11,362 nucleotides of DNA from Pseudomonadota bacterium (lineage in GTDB: Bacteria > Myxococcota > UBA9042 > PHBI01). Below the pieces are notes generated by a model that had not been told where the DNA came from, searched no databases, and was given only the letters and a program-made list of their open reading frames with translations. Numbering within the stretch: position 1 is the first letter of the stretch; each line of letters opens with the position of its first letter. Below, in pieces: positions 1 to 7,119 of the stretch. The position numbers were made by a program, and so were the translations under genes. The stretch is taken from assembly GCA_005788935.1 (NCBI GenBank), contig SYAK01000044.1:1-11362 (forward strand), given 5' to 3'.

Positions 1-64
1 GCTAAACCACTGCGCACGTCGGGGCTGGCACCCCGCCGCAGCCCTCGCGCCCTCCGCGCGATAC

Positions 65-89
65 AAACGCCCGTCATCACGGGCGTTTT
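65..89 (+). terminator. Factor-independent terminator
   Basis: A perfect 10-bp inverted repeat, AAACGCCCGT (65-74) and ACGGGCGTTT (79-88), encloses a 4-base CATC loop. The right arm runs into four Ts and the left arm begins with A residues, so it could also act on minus-strand transcription. No complete gene lies to its left. It most likely ends a transcript entering from before the window, and it insulates the glycosyltransferase gene at 251. Confidence 0.75.
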
Positions 90-250
90 GCATTTCTGCA
101 CATCCTTGCCCGCGGAGGCCCGACCCACGTCTGGCGCGATGCTCATTTTCTGGCCGTCCGGGACGAAGCTGCGTGATATCGCGCGACCTCAACCGGATGG
201 ACGCGCCTCGCGGCCCCGAGTTGGACCCTTCGTCCTCGCTGGAGTGAGCC
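90..250 (+). other. Leader region of the glycosyltransferase gene
   Basis: This 161-base stretch lies between the terminator and the glycosyltransferase start and contains no credible gene. It must carry the promoter for the gene at 251, since a strong terminator stands before it. I found no convincing sigma-70 (-35/-10) pair and no GG-N10-GC sigma-54 element here. The only clear signal is the ribosome binding site GGAG at 241-244, six bases before the ATG. Confidence 0.4.
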
Positions 251-1702
251 ATGCGCGTCGGCATCCTGACCCAGTACCCGTCCCCGGCGGTCCTGTCGGG
301 CCCCGCCATCCACACCCGTTTCCTGTCCGACGGCCTGCGGCGTCGCGGCCACGGGGTCACGCTGATGGGCCCGGACACGGGGACCCAGGCGCCCGTCGAG
401 GGCTCGTCGGACTTCCTGTTTCCGGCCATCGGCTACCCGACCCATCCGAACGTCAAGGTCGCGATGCCAGGCGGGCCGTCACGCCTCTTCACAAGGCGCC
501 CGCCCGTCGACGTCATCCATGGCCAGGGCAACTGCCACATGCTCCACTACGGCGTGTGGGCCCGCAAGATGTGGGGGATCCCGTTCCTCAACACCCACAT
601 CATCCACCTGCCGACCCACAGCCATTTCATCCTCTCGGACAAACTGTACGGCAACGCGACCGTCCGCGCCTTCCTGCAGGCCCGCGCCCATGACGTCGAG
701 CGCAACTTTGCGCAACACATCTACAACCAGAGCGACTGCTTCATCGTCCAGTCGCGCTACATGGTCGACTACTGGCGGCAGCGCGGCGTCACGACGCCGA
801 TCGAGGTCGTCGGGCGCCCGATCAACCCGGACATCTTCTCGCGCCGCTCGGAGCACGACCCGTTCCCCGCGCACTTCAAGGCCGGGCGCCGCCTCCTCGT
901 CGTATGCCGTCACGACCGCGAGAAGAGCCTCGACCGCCTCATCGACATCTTCGCCCGTCACATCGCCCCGCGCGACCCGGACGCCACGCTGACCCTCGTC
1001 GGCGATGGGCACGACCACGCGAACCTCGTCCGGCAGGCCGCCACGACCCCTGTCGCGGCGCGCATCCACTTCTCGGGGGAGACGAGCCACAAGGCGCTCG
1101 TCGACTGGTACGCCCACGCGGACCTCTTCGTGTACACCTCCGTCTCGGAGACGTTCGGCAACGTCGTCAACGAGGCGCTTTGGTGCGGCCTGCCAGCCGT
1201 CTGCTTCGATGACGGCATGGGGGTCGCTGGCCAGGTCGTCGACCGCGTCAACGGCGCCCTCATCCCGCCGAACGAGCCCGACTCCGACGCCCGCTTCGGG
1301 GCCGCGACGGTGGCACTCCTCGGCAACCGCGATCTCCGCCGCAAGCTCGGTGGCGAGGCGGCCAACCTCGCGCGTCGCACAGCCCACCCAGACGTGGTCC
1401 TCGGGCGCTTCGAGACGATCTACAAGGAAGCCGAGCGCCACCGCCGCGAGACCCTGCCCGTCCCGTTCGTCGAGCGCTCAAGGGCGGCGCAGCTCGCGGC
1501 CTTTGCGCGCGAATACGGCAGCTGGGCCTTCGGCAACGGCCTGCTCCTCGGGCTCGCGAACACGGCGACCCGGCTCGGTGCGTCGCGCACGACGAGCGCG
1601 CACCAGCACGTCGCCGCCCCGGTACCGACCGCGGCCTCTGCTGGACCTGCGCCAGCGAGCCCCGCGAGGACGGCCGAGACCGAGACGTCGGCCGTCGCCT
1701 GA
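251..1702 (+). CDS. GT4-family glycosyltransferase
   Basis: Predicted cytosolic or membrane-associated GT-B fold retaining glycosyltransferase of 483 residues. The N-terminal acceptor domain (about 1-185) opens with MRVGILTQYPSPAVLSG, whose glycine near 17 fits the acceptor-side loop of GT4 enzymes. The C-terminal donor domain (about 212-395) has CRHDREKS, with R220 and K225 at the usual nucleotide-phosphate positions, then LTLVGDG (247-253) and the EX7E motif in SETFGNVVNEAL, with E300 and E308. After about 445 comes an Ala/Pro/Thr-rich tail of some 37 residues, probably disordered. The start is chosen for GGAG at 241-244, six bases upstream. It stands alone behind a terminator, so context does not give the sugar or acceptor. 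GT4 enzymes commonly build lipid-linked sugars, exopolysaccharide or O-antigen, and the substrate here cannot be read from the sequence. Confidence 0.88.
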   Translation: MRVGILTQYPSPAVLSGPAIHTRFLSDGLRRRGHGVTLMGPDTGTQAPVEGSSDFLFPAIGYPTHPNVKVAMPGGPSRLFTRRPPVDVIHGQGNCHMLHYGVWARKMWGIPFLNTHIIHLPTHSHFILSDKLYGNATVRAFLQARAHDVERNFAQHIYNQSDCFIVQSRYMVDYWRQRGVTTPIEVVGRPINPDIFSRRSEHDPFPAHFKAGRRLLVVCRHDREKSLDRLIDIFARHIAPRDPDATLTLVGDGHDHANLVRQAATTPVAARIHFSGETSHKALVDWYAHADLFVYTSVSETFGNVVNEALWCGLPAVCFDDGMGVAGQVVDRVNGALIPPNEPDSDARFGAATVALLGNRDLRRKLGGEAANLARRTAHPDVVLGRFETIYKEAERHRRETLPVPFVERSRAAQLAAFAREYGSWAFGNGLLLGLANTATRLGASRTTSAHQHVAAPVPTAASAGPAPASPARTAETETSAVA

Positions 1703-1732
1703 GCCTGAGCTGGACGGACCTGGGGGCCGTCT

Positions 1733-1760
1733 GGGGCGAGCTGGCGCAATCTGGCGCCCC
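1733..1760 (+). terminator. Possible weak stem-loop after the glycosyltransferase
   Basis: A 6-bp GC stem, GGGGCG (1733-1738) and CGCCCC (1755-1760), has a 16-base loop and starts about 30 bases after the glycosyltransferase stop. There is no T-run, so it would be a poor intrinsic terminator. In DNA this GC-rich such stems arise often by chance. Confidence 0.2.
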
Positions 1761-1766
1761 GCGCGG

Positions 1767-1795
1767 CTGACAAGTCCACGGATGCATGCTAGGGC
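1767..1795 (+). promoter_or_regulatory. Candidate sigma-70-type promoter for the TerB-kinase-pyrC unit
   Basis: CTGACA (1767-1772) matches five of six bases of the -35 consensus. Exactly 17 bases later TAGGGC (1790-1795) is a poor -10 that keeps the leading TA, with a TGN extension just before it. Transcription would begin near 1802, about 50 bases before the TerB-like gene. It is the best candidate in the 152-base gap between the glycosyltransferase and TerB-like genes, but the weak -10 keeps confidence low. Confidence 0.25.
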
Positions 1796-1854
1796 AGAGG
1801 CCGCTGGAGGCGGGGGTGGGTGCCCGCGCATCCCGCCCCGACTGGAGCCTGTTC

Positions 1855-2184
1855 ATGCCTGCTTCTCCTGCAGCGATGACGCCCCGACAGCGCCTCGAAC
1901 TCGTGCAGCTCGCCTGCGTCGCGGCCTGGTCCGACGCGGAGGTGCGCCCCGAAGAGCGGGAGGTCGTCCGCGACCTCGCGCAGCACCTCGGGCTCGCGGA
2001 GGCCGAGCGCGCGTGCGTCGAGCAGTGGCTCGCGTCGGGCCCCCCCGACTTCGACCCCTACGCGATCCCCCACGACCACCGCGACACCTACCTGCGGGCC
2101 TTCCTCGAAGTGGCGACCGCCGATGGACGCTTCGACCCCGAGGAGTCGGCATTGCTGCGTGTCCTGCGCGAGCTCCTCGCCTGA
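1855..2184 (+). CDS. TerB-like acidic helical protein
   Basis: Small soluble protein of 109 residues from the chosen start. Two similar halves each carry an acidic, EF-hand-like turn between helices: WSDAEVRPEE (residues 25-34) and TADGRFDPEE (88-97). The pairing of hydrophobic helix, D-x-E/R, PEE and helix is the signature of TerB/TerB-like (tellurite resistance B, DjlA N-terminal) domains, which bind metal and are found as adaptors next to signalling or membrane-stress proteins. The ATG at 1855 has GGAG at 1844-1847, seven bases ahead; an upstream ATG at 1786 has no such site and adds a low-complexity leader. It ends 44 bases before the kinase gene in the same direction, so an accessory role to the kinase is possible but is only inference. 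No other ter gene is nearby, so tellurite resistance should not be assumed. Confidence 0.72.
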   Translation: MPASPAAMTPRQRLELVQLACVAAWSDAEVRPEEREVVRDLAQHLGLAEAERACVEQWLASGPPDFDPYAIPHDHRDTYLRAFLEVATADGRFDPEESALLRVLRELLA

Positions 2185-2228
2185 CGCGGCGTTGAAGGCA
2201 CTCGACGCCTCACGCGGGAGATGTCGCC

Positions 2229-4484
2229 GTGAAGCTGACGCAACTGCTCGACTTCTTTCCAGAGAACCGGCATCGGGACGTCGAGGTCCTGTACGCCCGC
2301 TACAGCGCGACGGCGGGCGAGGACGTCGAGGGCTTCGTCACCCAGCTCAACCGCGACGGCCTGCTGTCGAACGACGCGCTGCGTGACATCCTGACGCAGC
2401 ACGAGATCACCCTGACACCGCCGCCCGAGGGCGAGGGCGACATCGGCTTCCTGACGCCGCGCCATCGCGTGATCTCGCTGCTCGGCAAGGGCGCGATGGG
2501 CGAGGTGCTCCTCGGGCGTGACCCAGCCCTCCGCCGCACCGTCGCCATCAAGCGTATCGACCCCGAGCTGCTCGGTCGACCGAGCGTCGTGAAGCGCTTC
2601 TTCGCGGAGGCCCAGATCACCGCCCAGCTCGACCACCCGTCGATCGTCCCGATCTATGGCATCGAACGGGACGGCATGGGGCGGCTCGCGTACGCGATGA
2701 AATTCGTGCGCGGTCGGACGCTCACGGACATCATGGCGGCCGCACGGGACGCGCTCGAGCGAGGCGAGGCACTCGGCGAGGCGCTGTCGCTGAAGGCGCG
2801 CGTCGAACTGCTTTTGCCTGTCCTGAACGCGATTCAATACGCCCACCTGCGCGGGGTCATCCATCGTGACCTGAAACCCGACAACATCATGGTCGGCGCC
2901 TACGGCGAGGTGCTCGTGATGGACTGGGGGATCGCGCGCCCGATCGGCAAGCGCGACCGCGTCACGGTGAGCGGCGGCGTCGAGAAGACCCGCTCGGGGA
3001 GCCTCGTCGGGACGCCCTCCTACATGTCGCCCGAGCAGGCCTCGGGGGCCACCGAGGAGCTCGACGGCGCCTCGGACCAGTACGCGCTCGGCCTCATCCT
3101 GTTCGAGCTCGTGACGCTGCGCCGGGCGCTCGTCGCCGACACGAGCTTCGAGACGGTCGTGCGCGCGGCCGCTGGCCACCGGGCCCCAATCGCGCACTTC
3201 AACAGCCGCGAGGTCATCCCCCGCGAGCTGCGCGCCATCATCGAGAAGGCGACGCAGCGCGATCCGGATCATCGCTATGTGAGCGTCGCGGCCTTCGCCG
3301 ATGATCTGCGACGCTTCCTGCGGGACGAGTCCGTCCTCGCGGAGCCGGACTCGATGATGCAACGGGCGCAGCGGTGGGTCGGCCGCAACCGGGGGCTCAC
3401 GCTCGGGGCCGGCTTCGGGCTGCTGATGCTGGTGTTCGTGGTCGCAGGCCTGCTCGAGTGGCGCTCGGCGATGGCGCTCGAGGCGCAGCGCGAGGCGGCG
3501 CAGCGGCGGGAACAGCGCGTCGTGGCGGCTGGCAGCGTCGTGACGGCACAGGCCCACACGATGGACACGCGCCTCCACCAGTACCAGGGCCTCCTCGAGT
3601 CGCTCGCGGGCGCGATGGAGGCGGCGCTCGCGACCGAGCCCCCGCCCGCGGCCACCCCCGTCTTCCCGGAGGAGTTCAGGACCCGGGTCCCCGATCTCGC
3701 AGCCGCCCCGGTGTACGACGCGCCGATCTCGTTCGGGCAACAGGACTTCTACCATCCCCCGACCGTCGAGCGGGCCACGGTCGTCGCGGACGCGCGCCGC
3801 CTCGCCGCGCTCGGACCACTCATGCGCCGCACGCTGCTGCGCAGCCACGATCCCAAGGCGCCAGAGCTGTCAGACGCCGAACAACGCAAGCTCCTCGGCG
3901 ACACGGGCGTGCCGCTCGTGTGGGCCTACGCCGCGACCGAGGGCGGACTCGTGACCGGCTACCCGGGGATCTGGGTCTACAAGCTCGACGCGGACGAAAA
4001 GGATACCGTCTATGACCCGCGCAAGCGACAGTGGTACACTGACCAGTTCAAGCGGCGCGACCTCGGCATCTCCCCCGCCGAATACGACGAGAGCGGGCTC
4101 GGGATGCTCGTGACGCTGACGCGGACGCTGTGGAGCCCTGACGACCAGCCGATCGGGGTGGCGGCGGTCGACATGACCTTCGACTTCTTCATCGACACGT
4201 TCCTCGTCATCCCGACGCTGAAGGACGCAGGCGAGTCCTTCCTCGTCGACGGAGAGGGGCGGGTCATGGTCCGCTCGAGCATCCCGCGCACAGGGCGCGG
4301 GACGCGGTTCGCGTACCAGCCGTTTGGCGAACCGGCCATCCTCGAGGCCGCCAAGGGAGCCCGGAACGGCAGCCTGACGCTGCCCGATGGACGGCTCGCC
4401 TTCTGGGCCCGGCTCGGGGTCGTGCCGTGGACCTATGTCGTCATCGGGCGTGAAGACGCCCTGCTCAAGGCGGTGACTCCATGA
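2229..4484 (+). CDS. Transmembrane Ser/Thr protein kinase with C-terminal Cache sensor domain
   Basis: Predicted inner-membrane receptor kinase of 751 residues. A helical N-terminal segment (about 1-70) precedes a Hanks-type kinase domain (about 79-365). Visible motifs are the glycine loop GKGAMGEV (86-93), the VAIK lysine K108, the helix-C glutamate E127, the catalytic loop HRDLKPDN (212-219, D214), the metal-binding motif as DWG (232-234), and GTPSYMSPEQ (261-270). One membrane helix spans about 390-409. The remaining 340 residues should be outside the cytoplasm and resemble a double-Cache ligand-binding domain: YDPRKRQWYTDQF (595-607) followed by a strand ending VAAVDMTFDFF. DWG in place of DFG is common among kinases of Myxococcota and Planctomycetes and is compatible with activity. 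The start is GTG with GGGAG at 2216-2220. The stop overlaps the pyrC start by four bases (ATGA), implying translational coupling. Ligand and targets are unknown. Confidence 0.9.
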   Translation: MKLTQLLDFFPENRHRDVEVLYARYSATAGEDVEGFVTQLNRDGLLSNDALRDILTQHEITLTPPPEGEGDIGFLTPRHRVISLLGKGAMGEVLLGRDPALRRTVAIKRIDPELLGRPSVVKRFFAEAQITAQLDHPSIVPIYGIERDGMGRLAYAMKFVRGRTLTDIMAAARDALERGEALGEALSLKARVELLLPVLNAIQYAHLRGVIHRDLKPDNIMVGAYGEVLVMDWGIARPIGKRDRVTVSGGVEKTRSGSLVGTPSYMSPEQASGATEELDGASDQYALGLILFELVTLRRALVADTSFETVVRAAAGHRAPIAHFNSREVIPRELRAIIEKATQRDPDHRYVSVAAFADDLRRFLRDESVLAEPDSMMQRAQRWVGRNRGLTLGAGFGLLMLVFVVAGLLEWRSAMALEAQREAAQRREQRVVAAGSVVTAQAHTMDTRLHQYQGLLESLAGAMEAALATEPPPAATPVFPEEFRTRVPDLAAAPVYDAPISFGQQDFYHPPTVERATVVADARRLAALGPLMRRTLLRSHDPKAPELSDAEQRKLLGDTGVPLVWAYAATEGGLVTGYPGIWVYKLDADEKDTVYDPRKRQWYTDQFKRRDLGISPAEYDESGLGMLVTLTRTLWSPDDQPIGVAAVDMTFDFFIDTFLVIPTLKDAGESFLVDGEGRVMVRSSIPRTGRGTRFAYQPFGEPAILEAAKGARNGSLTLPDGRLAFWARLGVVPWTYVVIGREDALLKAVTP

Positions 4485-5545
4485 CCGCGGCGCGTGTTGC
4501 CGGGCTCGTCCTCTCGCAGCCCGACGATCTCCACGTTCACTTTCGTGAAGGTTCTGCGCTCGAGACGACCGTGCCGGAGATGGCGGCGGTCTTCGGACGC
4601 GCGGTGGCCATGCCGAACCTCGCGCGTCCTGTCGTGACCGGCCCCGACGCGGTCGCCTACGACGCGGCGCTGCGGGCGGTGGCGGCGACCCACGGACACC
4701 CCGGCTTCACGCCCATCGTGCCGCTCTACCTGACGCCTGGCACGACGCCTGGGCACATCGCCGAGGCGGCGGGCCTCGGCGTGCGGGCGGTCAAGCTGTA
4801 TCCCGCTGGGGCCACGACAGCGAGCGACCATGGGGTGACGGGGCTCGTGGCGCTCGATCCGGTCTTCGACGCGATGGCTGCTCACGGGCTCCTGCTGCTC
4901 ATCCACGGCGAGGTGACGGACCCGGACGTCGACATCTTCGACCGCGAGGCGGTCTTCGTCGCGCGCGAGCTGAGCCGCCTCCGTACCCGACACCCCACCC
5001 TGCGGATCGTGCTCGAGCACGTGACGACGACCGCGGGCGTCGAGGCGGTCATGGCGGCCCGTGACGGGCGGCTCGCGGCGACCATCACGCCCCACCACCT
5101 GCTCCACGACCGGAACGGGATCTTCGCGGGCGGCCTGCGCCCACACCTCTATTGCCTGCCGATCCCGAAGACGCGGGTTGATCGCGAGGCGCTGCTCGCG
5201 GCCGCGATCTCGGGCGACCCGCGCTTCTTTCTCGGCAGCGACTCAGCCCCGCACCCGCGCAAACGCAAGGAGAGCGCGTGCTGCCCCGCGGGCGTGTACA
5301 CCGGCGCAGCCACCCTCGCCCTCTACGCCGAGGCCTTCGAACAGGCCGGGGCGCTCACGCGCCTTCAGGCCTTCGCCTCGGAATTCGGAGCCGACTTCTA
5401 CAGCCTGCCGCGGAACACCCGTGCGCTCGAGCTCGTGCGGGAGCCTTGGCGCGTGCCCACCGAGGTCCCGTTCGGCGACGACGTCGCGGTCCCATACCGC
5501 GCAGGCGAGACGCTCGGTTGGCAGGTGCGAGGCCTTGCGGGCTGA
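4481..5545 (+). CDS. pyrC: Dihydroorotase, class II (PyrC)
   Basis: Converts carbamoyl-aspartate to dihydroorotate, the third step of pyrimidine synthesis, in the cytosol. The 354-residue length fits the E. coli-type enzyme (about 350). All binuclear zinc ligands are visible: H18 and H20 in DLHVHFREG, the carboxylated lysine K105 in VKLYPAG, H142 in LLIHGE, H180 in IVLEH, and D254 in GSDSAPHPR, which is also the catalytic base. Substrate-binding R22 and N46 (AMPNLARP) are present, as is the TPHHL segment near 203-207. The start overlaps the upstream kinase stop as ATGA, so its translation is probably coupled to the kinase. The neighbourhood contains no other pyrimidine gene, which makes the kinase partnership unusual. 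The stop lies 16 bases from the stop of the convergent crotonase gene. Confidence 0.95.
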   Translation: MTAARVAGLVLSQPDDLHVHFREGSALETTVPEMAAVFGRAVAMPNLARPVVTGPDAVAYDAALRAVAATHGHPGFTPIVPLYLTPGTTPGHIAEAAGLGVRAVKLYPAGATTASDHGVTGLVALDPVFDAMAAHGLLLLIHGEVTDPDVDIFDREAVFVARELSRLRTRHPTLRIVLEHVTTTAGVEAVMAARDGRLAATITPHHLLHDRNGIFAGGLRPHLYCLPIPKTRVDREALLAAAISGDPRFFLGSDSAPHPRKRKESACCPAGVYTGAATLALYAEAFEQAGALTRLQAFASEFGADFYSLPRNTRALELVREPWRVPTEVPFGDDVAVPYRAGETLGWQVRGLAG

Positions 5546-5587
5546 CGGATATCGTGAGCTGTCAGCGCCCCTGAAAGTCAGGCTGAC
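5541..5587. other. Nested inverted repeats at the pyrC/crotonase convergent junction
   Basis: GCTGAC at 5541-5546 can pair with GTCAGC at 5561-5566. Alternatively GTCAG (5561-5565) plus CCTGA (5570-5574) can pair with TCAGG plus CTGAC (5578-5587) as a bulged hairpin with a 3-base loop. The two folds exclude each other and both overlap the coding ends of the convergent genes. There is no T-run on either strand. It may help end transcripts from both sides, but that is a guess. Confidence 0.3.
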
Positions 5588-6377
5588 GCTTCTCGAGCAG
5601 CGCGCGCCGCCCCTCGGCGAAGTCTTCCGTGTCGACAGTCGCCGCCTGGGCCGCGGCCTCGTGCCAGGCCGCGGTGCGGACGTCGCCAAGGGACGCCCGC
5701 AGCGTCGCCTTCATCGCGCGGACCGCGAGCGGTGCGGCGCGCGCAATCTCGTGGGCGAGCCCCATCGCCTCGGCGAGGACGCCCTCGGACGCCACCGCGC
5801 GAGACAGGATGCCGATCCGCTCGGCCTCCTCGCCGTCGACGAGGCGACCGGTGAAGAGCAACTCGCTCGCGCGCGAGACGCCGACGAGGCGTGGCAGCGT
5901 GTGGCTGATCCCCATCCCGGAGTGCAGACCAAGGCGTGCGAAGTTGGCCCCGTAGCGGGCCTCGCGGGCGCCGACGCGGATGTCGCACAGCAGCGCAAGC
6001 CCAAAGCCGCCGCCGACCGCGTGCCCGTTGAGCGCCCCGACGACGGGCACGGGCACGTCGAGCAGGCGCAGAAAGGACGTATACATCGCGAAGGAGCGCT
6101 CCTGCGGCAACTGCACCCGCCCGCTCGCATCGACGGCCTCTCCCTGCACCGGAGCGCGCAGGTCGGCGCCCGCCGAGAAGCACGGGCCAGCCCCTGTCAG
6201 GACGACGCAGCGCGCGTGCCCGTCGGCGGCGGCCTCGGCGACACGCCGCGCGAAGGCCTCGAGCAGCTCGGGCGACATGCTGTTGCGGACCTCGGGGCGG
6301 TTGAGTCGCAGGAGACCGATGGGTTCGGCTCGCGTCGCGGGTTGGTAGAGGACAGCGTCGTCAGGGTGCGTGGTCAT
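5562..6377 (-). CDS. Enoyl-CoA hydratase/isomerase (crotonase) superfamily protein
   Basis: Cytosolic acyl-CoA-processing protein of 271 residues, the usual length for a single-domain crotonase. The oxyanion-hole segments are clear: CFSAGADL (66-73) and NGHAVGGGFGLALLCD (117-132). Aligning by eye with rat mitochondrial enoyl-CoA hydratase, the two catalytic glutamates (144 and 164 there) fall on G126 and F146. Ordinary hydratase chemistry is therefore unlikely, and an isomerase, hydrolase, decarboxylase or other crotonase reaction remains open. The start at 6377 is chosen because AAGGAG stands six bases upstream (plus-strand positions 6384-6389); an open frame continues 26 codons further out but has no such site and would run into the upstream gene. 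It lies 28 bases after the DUF3365-like lipoprotein gene on the same strand, probably co-transcribed. Confidence 0.85.
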   Translation of the reverse strand: MTTHPDDAVLYQPATRAEPIGLLRLNRPEVRNSMSPELLEAFARRVAEAAADGHARCVVLTGAGPCFSAGADLRAPVQGEAVDASGRVQLPQERSFAMYTSFLRLLDVPVPVVGALNGHAVGGGFGLALLCDIRVGAREARYGANFARLGLHSGMGISHTLPRLVGVSRASELLFTGRLVDGEEAERIGILSRAVASEGVLAEAMGLAHEIARAAPLAVRAMKATLRASLGDVRTAAWHEAAAQAATVDTEDFAEGRRALLEKRQPDFQGR

Positions 6378-6405
6378 GGCCGGCTCCTTGTTCATGTCAC
6401 GATAA

Positions 6406-7005
6406 TCAGTAATCTGCTTCGGCCCAGAAGGCGCCGCGAAGGTCGCCCACCGCATATCCCGTGGCGGCGTCCGCGGGGTAGTGCTGCCCGAGCGCGGCTG
6501 CGACAGCCGGGTCCATCGTGACCGCCTCCGCTGGCAGGCTGTCTCCGGGCCGAGCCCCGTGGCACATCACGCAGACCGGCTCGACGCCGATCGGCTCGAG
6601 CACGCGCACAGCCCCGGCGTGGGTCTCGACGAGGCCCGTGACTCCCGCGACGGGGCGCTCCCCCTGCGCGGCGATCCAGTCCGCGACCCACGGCGGGGCC
6701 GATGGCTCGGGGTTACGACGCCGAAGTGATGCACGTCCGAGACGCACCCCGGTGTCGCGCTCGACGACGTCGCGCAGCATGGGGGCCTCGGTCGCACAGA
6801 CCGACACGGCCGCCGACGGGCCTCCCTCGGCGAGGGCAGCCTGCAGGCGCTGACGCAGCCGCATGCGCAGCGTCGCGATGGCCCCCTGGGCACGCCGACC
6901 CGCCTTCACGTCGGGGGCGAGCTCGCCCCCGCAGGCCGACATGGCCAGCATCCACGCGACGACACCGACGACGACCGCTCTGCCCACACCCGCGCCACCC
7001 TGCAT
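6406..7005 (-). CDS. DUF3365-like c-type haem lipoprotein
   Basis: Exported protein of 199 residues. A basic then hydrophobic N-terminus (about 9-21) ends in LAMSAC, a reasonable lipobox with C25 as the lipid-carrying cysteine, though M rather than L/V stands at -3. The mature part matches the DUF3365 (Tll0287-like) pattern: VCATEAP (69-75), LGRASLRRRNPEP (89-101), RVLEPI then CVMCHG (145-150), and YPADAATGYAVGDLRGAFWAE near the end. CVMCH (C145, C148, H149) is one c-type haem attachment site. Known family members are haem-binding periplasmic proteins or sensor modules whose physiological role is poorly defined. The ATG has GGGAGG seven to twelve bases upstream (plus-strand 7012-7017). It appears to be the first gene of a unit with the crotonase gene. 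A redox or gas-sensing role is inference. Confidence 0.85.
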   Translation of the reverse strand: MQGGAGVGRAVVVGVVAWMLAMSACGGELAPDVKAGRRAQGAIATLRMRLRQRLQAALAEGGPSAAVSVCATEAPMLRDVVERDTGVRLGRASLRRRNPEPSAPPWVADWIAAQGERPVAGVTGLVETHAGAVRVLEPIGVEPVCVMCHGARPGDSLPAEAVTMDPAVAAALGQHYPADAATGYAVGDLRGAFWAEADY

Positions 7006-7035
7006 CCGTCGCCTCCCGCCGCGTTCAGAATCCCC

Positions 7036-7063
7036 ATCCTAGCCGAGGTCTCGTCAGCGTCCA
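7036..7063 (-). promoter_or_regulatory. Candidate promoter of the lipoprotein-crotonase unit
   Basis: On the minus strand TAGGAT (plus 7036-7041, 4/6 of the -10 consensus) lies 16 bases after TGGACG (plus 7058-7063, 4/6 of the -35 consensus). Transcription would begin roughly 25 bases before the lipoprotein ATG, leaving room for its ribosome binding site. The position fits, but each element is only a partial match. Confidence 0.3.
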
Positions 7064-7076
7064 CGCCGATTCGGCG
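7064..7076. repeat. Short palindrome in the divergent intergenic region
   Basis: CGCCGA-T-TCGGCG is a perfect 6-bp inverted repeat with a single central base, lying between two divergent genes and directly beside the candidate minus-strand -35 element. A palindrome in that place could be a repressor operator. Short GC palindromes are frequent at this base composition, so support is weak. Confidence 0.3.
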
Positions 7077-7083
7077 CGGAGAC

Positions 7084-7112
7084 GCGACAGGCGCGCGTGG
7101 CGCTGCTAGCAT
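7084..7112 (+). promoter_or_regulatory. Candidate promoter giving a near-leaderless transcript
   Basis: GCGACA (7084-7089, 4/6 of the -35 consensus) is followed after exactly 17 bases by TAGCAT (7107-7112, 4/6 of the -10 consensus). Initiation would fall at about 7119-7120, on or beside the ATG of the plus-strand gene. That gene has no good ribosome binding site, which agrees with leaderless translation. Both elements are partial matches. Confidence 0.3.
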
Positions 7113-7119
7113 CGGGCGC

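Noticed and set aside
1..60. Possible 3' part of a tRNA-Ser-like gene (GCTAAA followed by a GC-rich arm), and a GGGG/CCCC mini-hairpin at 21-34.
   Set aside because: No T-loop (GGTTCGAATCC-like) or acceptor stem with CCA follows, so no tRNA can be supported. The sequence may be only the 3' untranslated end of a gene to the left.
2872..2877. TGAAAC half-site inside the kinase gene.
   Set aside because: It is a single half without GTTTCA at the right spacing and encodes part of the conserved catalytic loop.
2088..3848. Long open frame on the minus strand opposite the kinase gene (586 codons).
   Set aside because: It is antisense to a kinase with every motif intact, its translation is Arg/His/Glu-rich without domain character, and stop-poor antisense frames are expected at this GC content.
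6378..6455. 26-codon N-terminal extension of the crotonase.
   Set aside because: It overlaps the 3' end of the lipoprotein gene and lacks a ribosome binding site, whereas the start at 6377 has AAGGAG at ideal distance.
5061..6521. Long plus-strand open frame running through the end of pyrC and across the crotonase gene.
   Set aside because: It crosses two well-supported genes in the wrong frame or strand and shows no recognisable motif.
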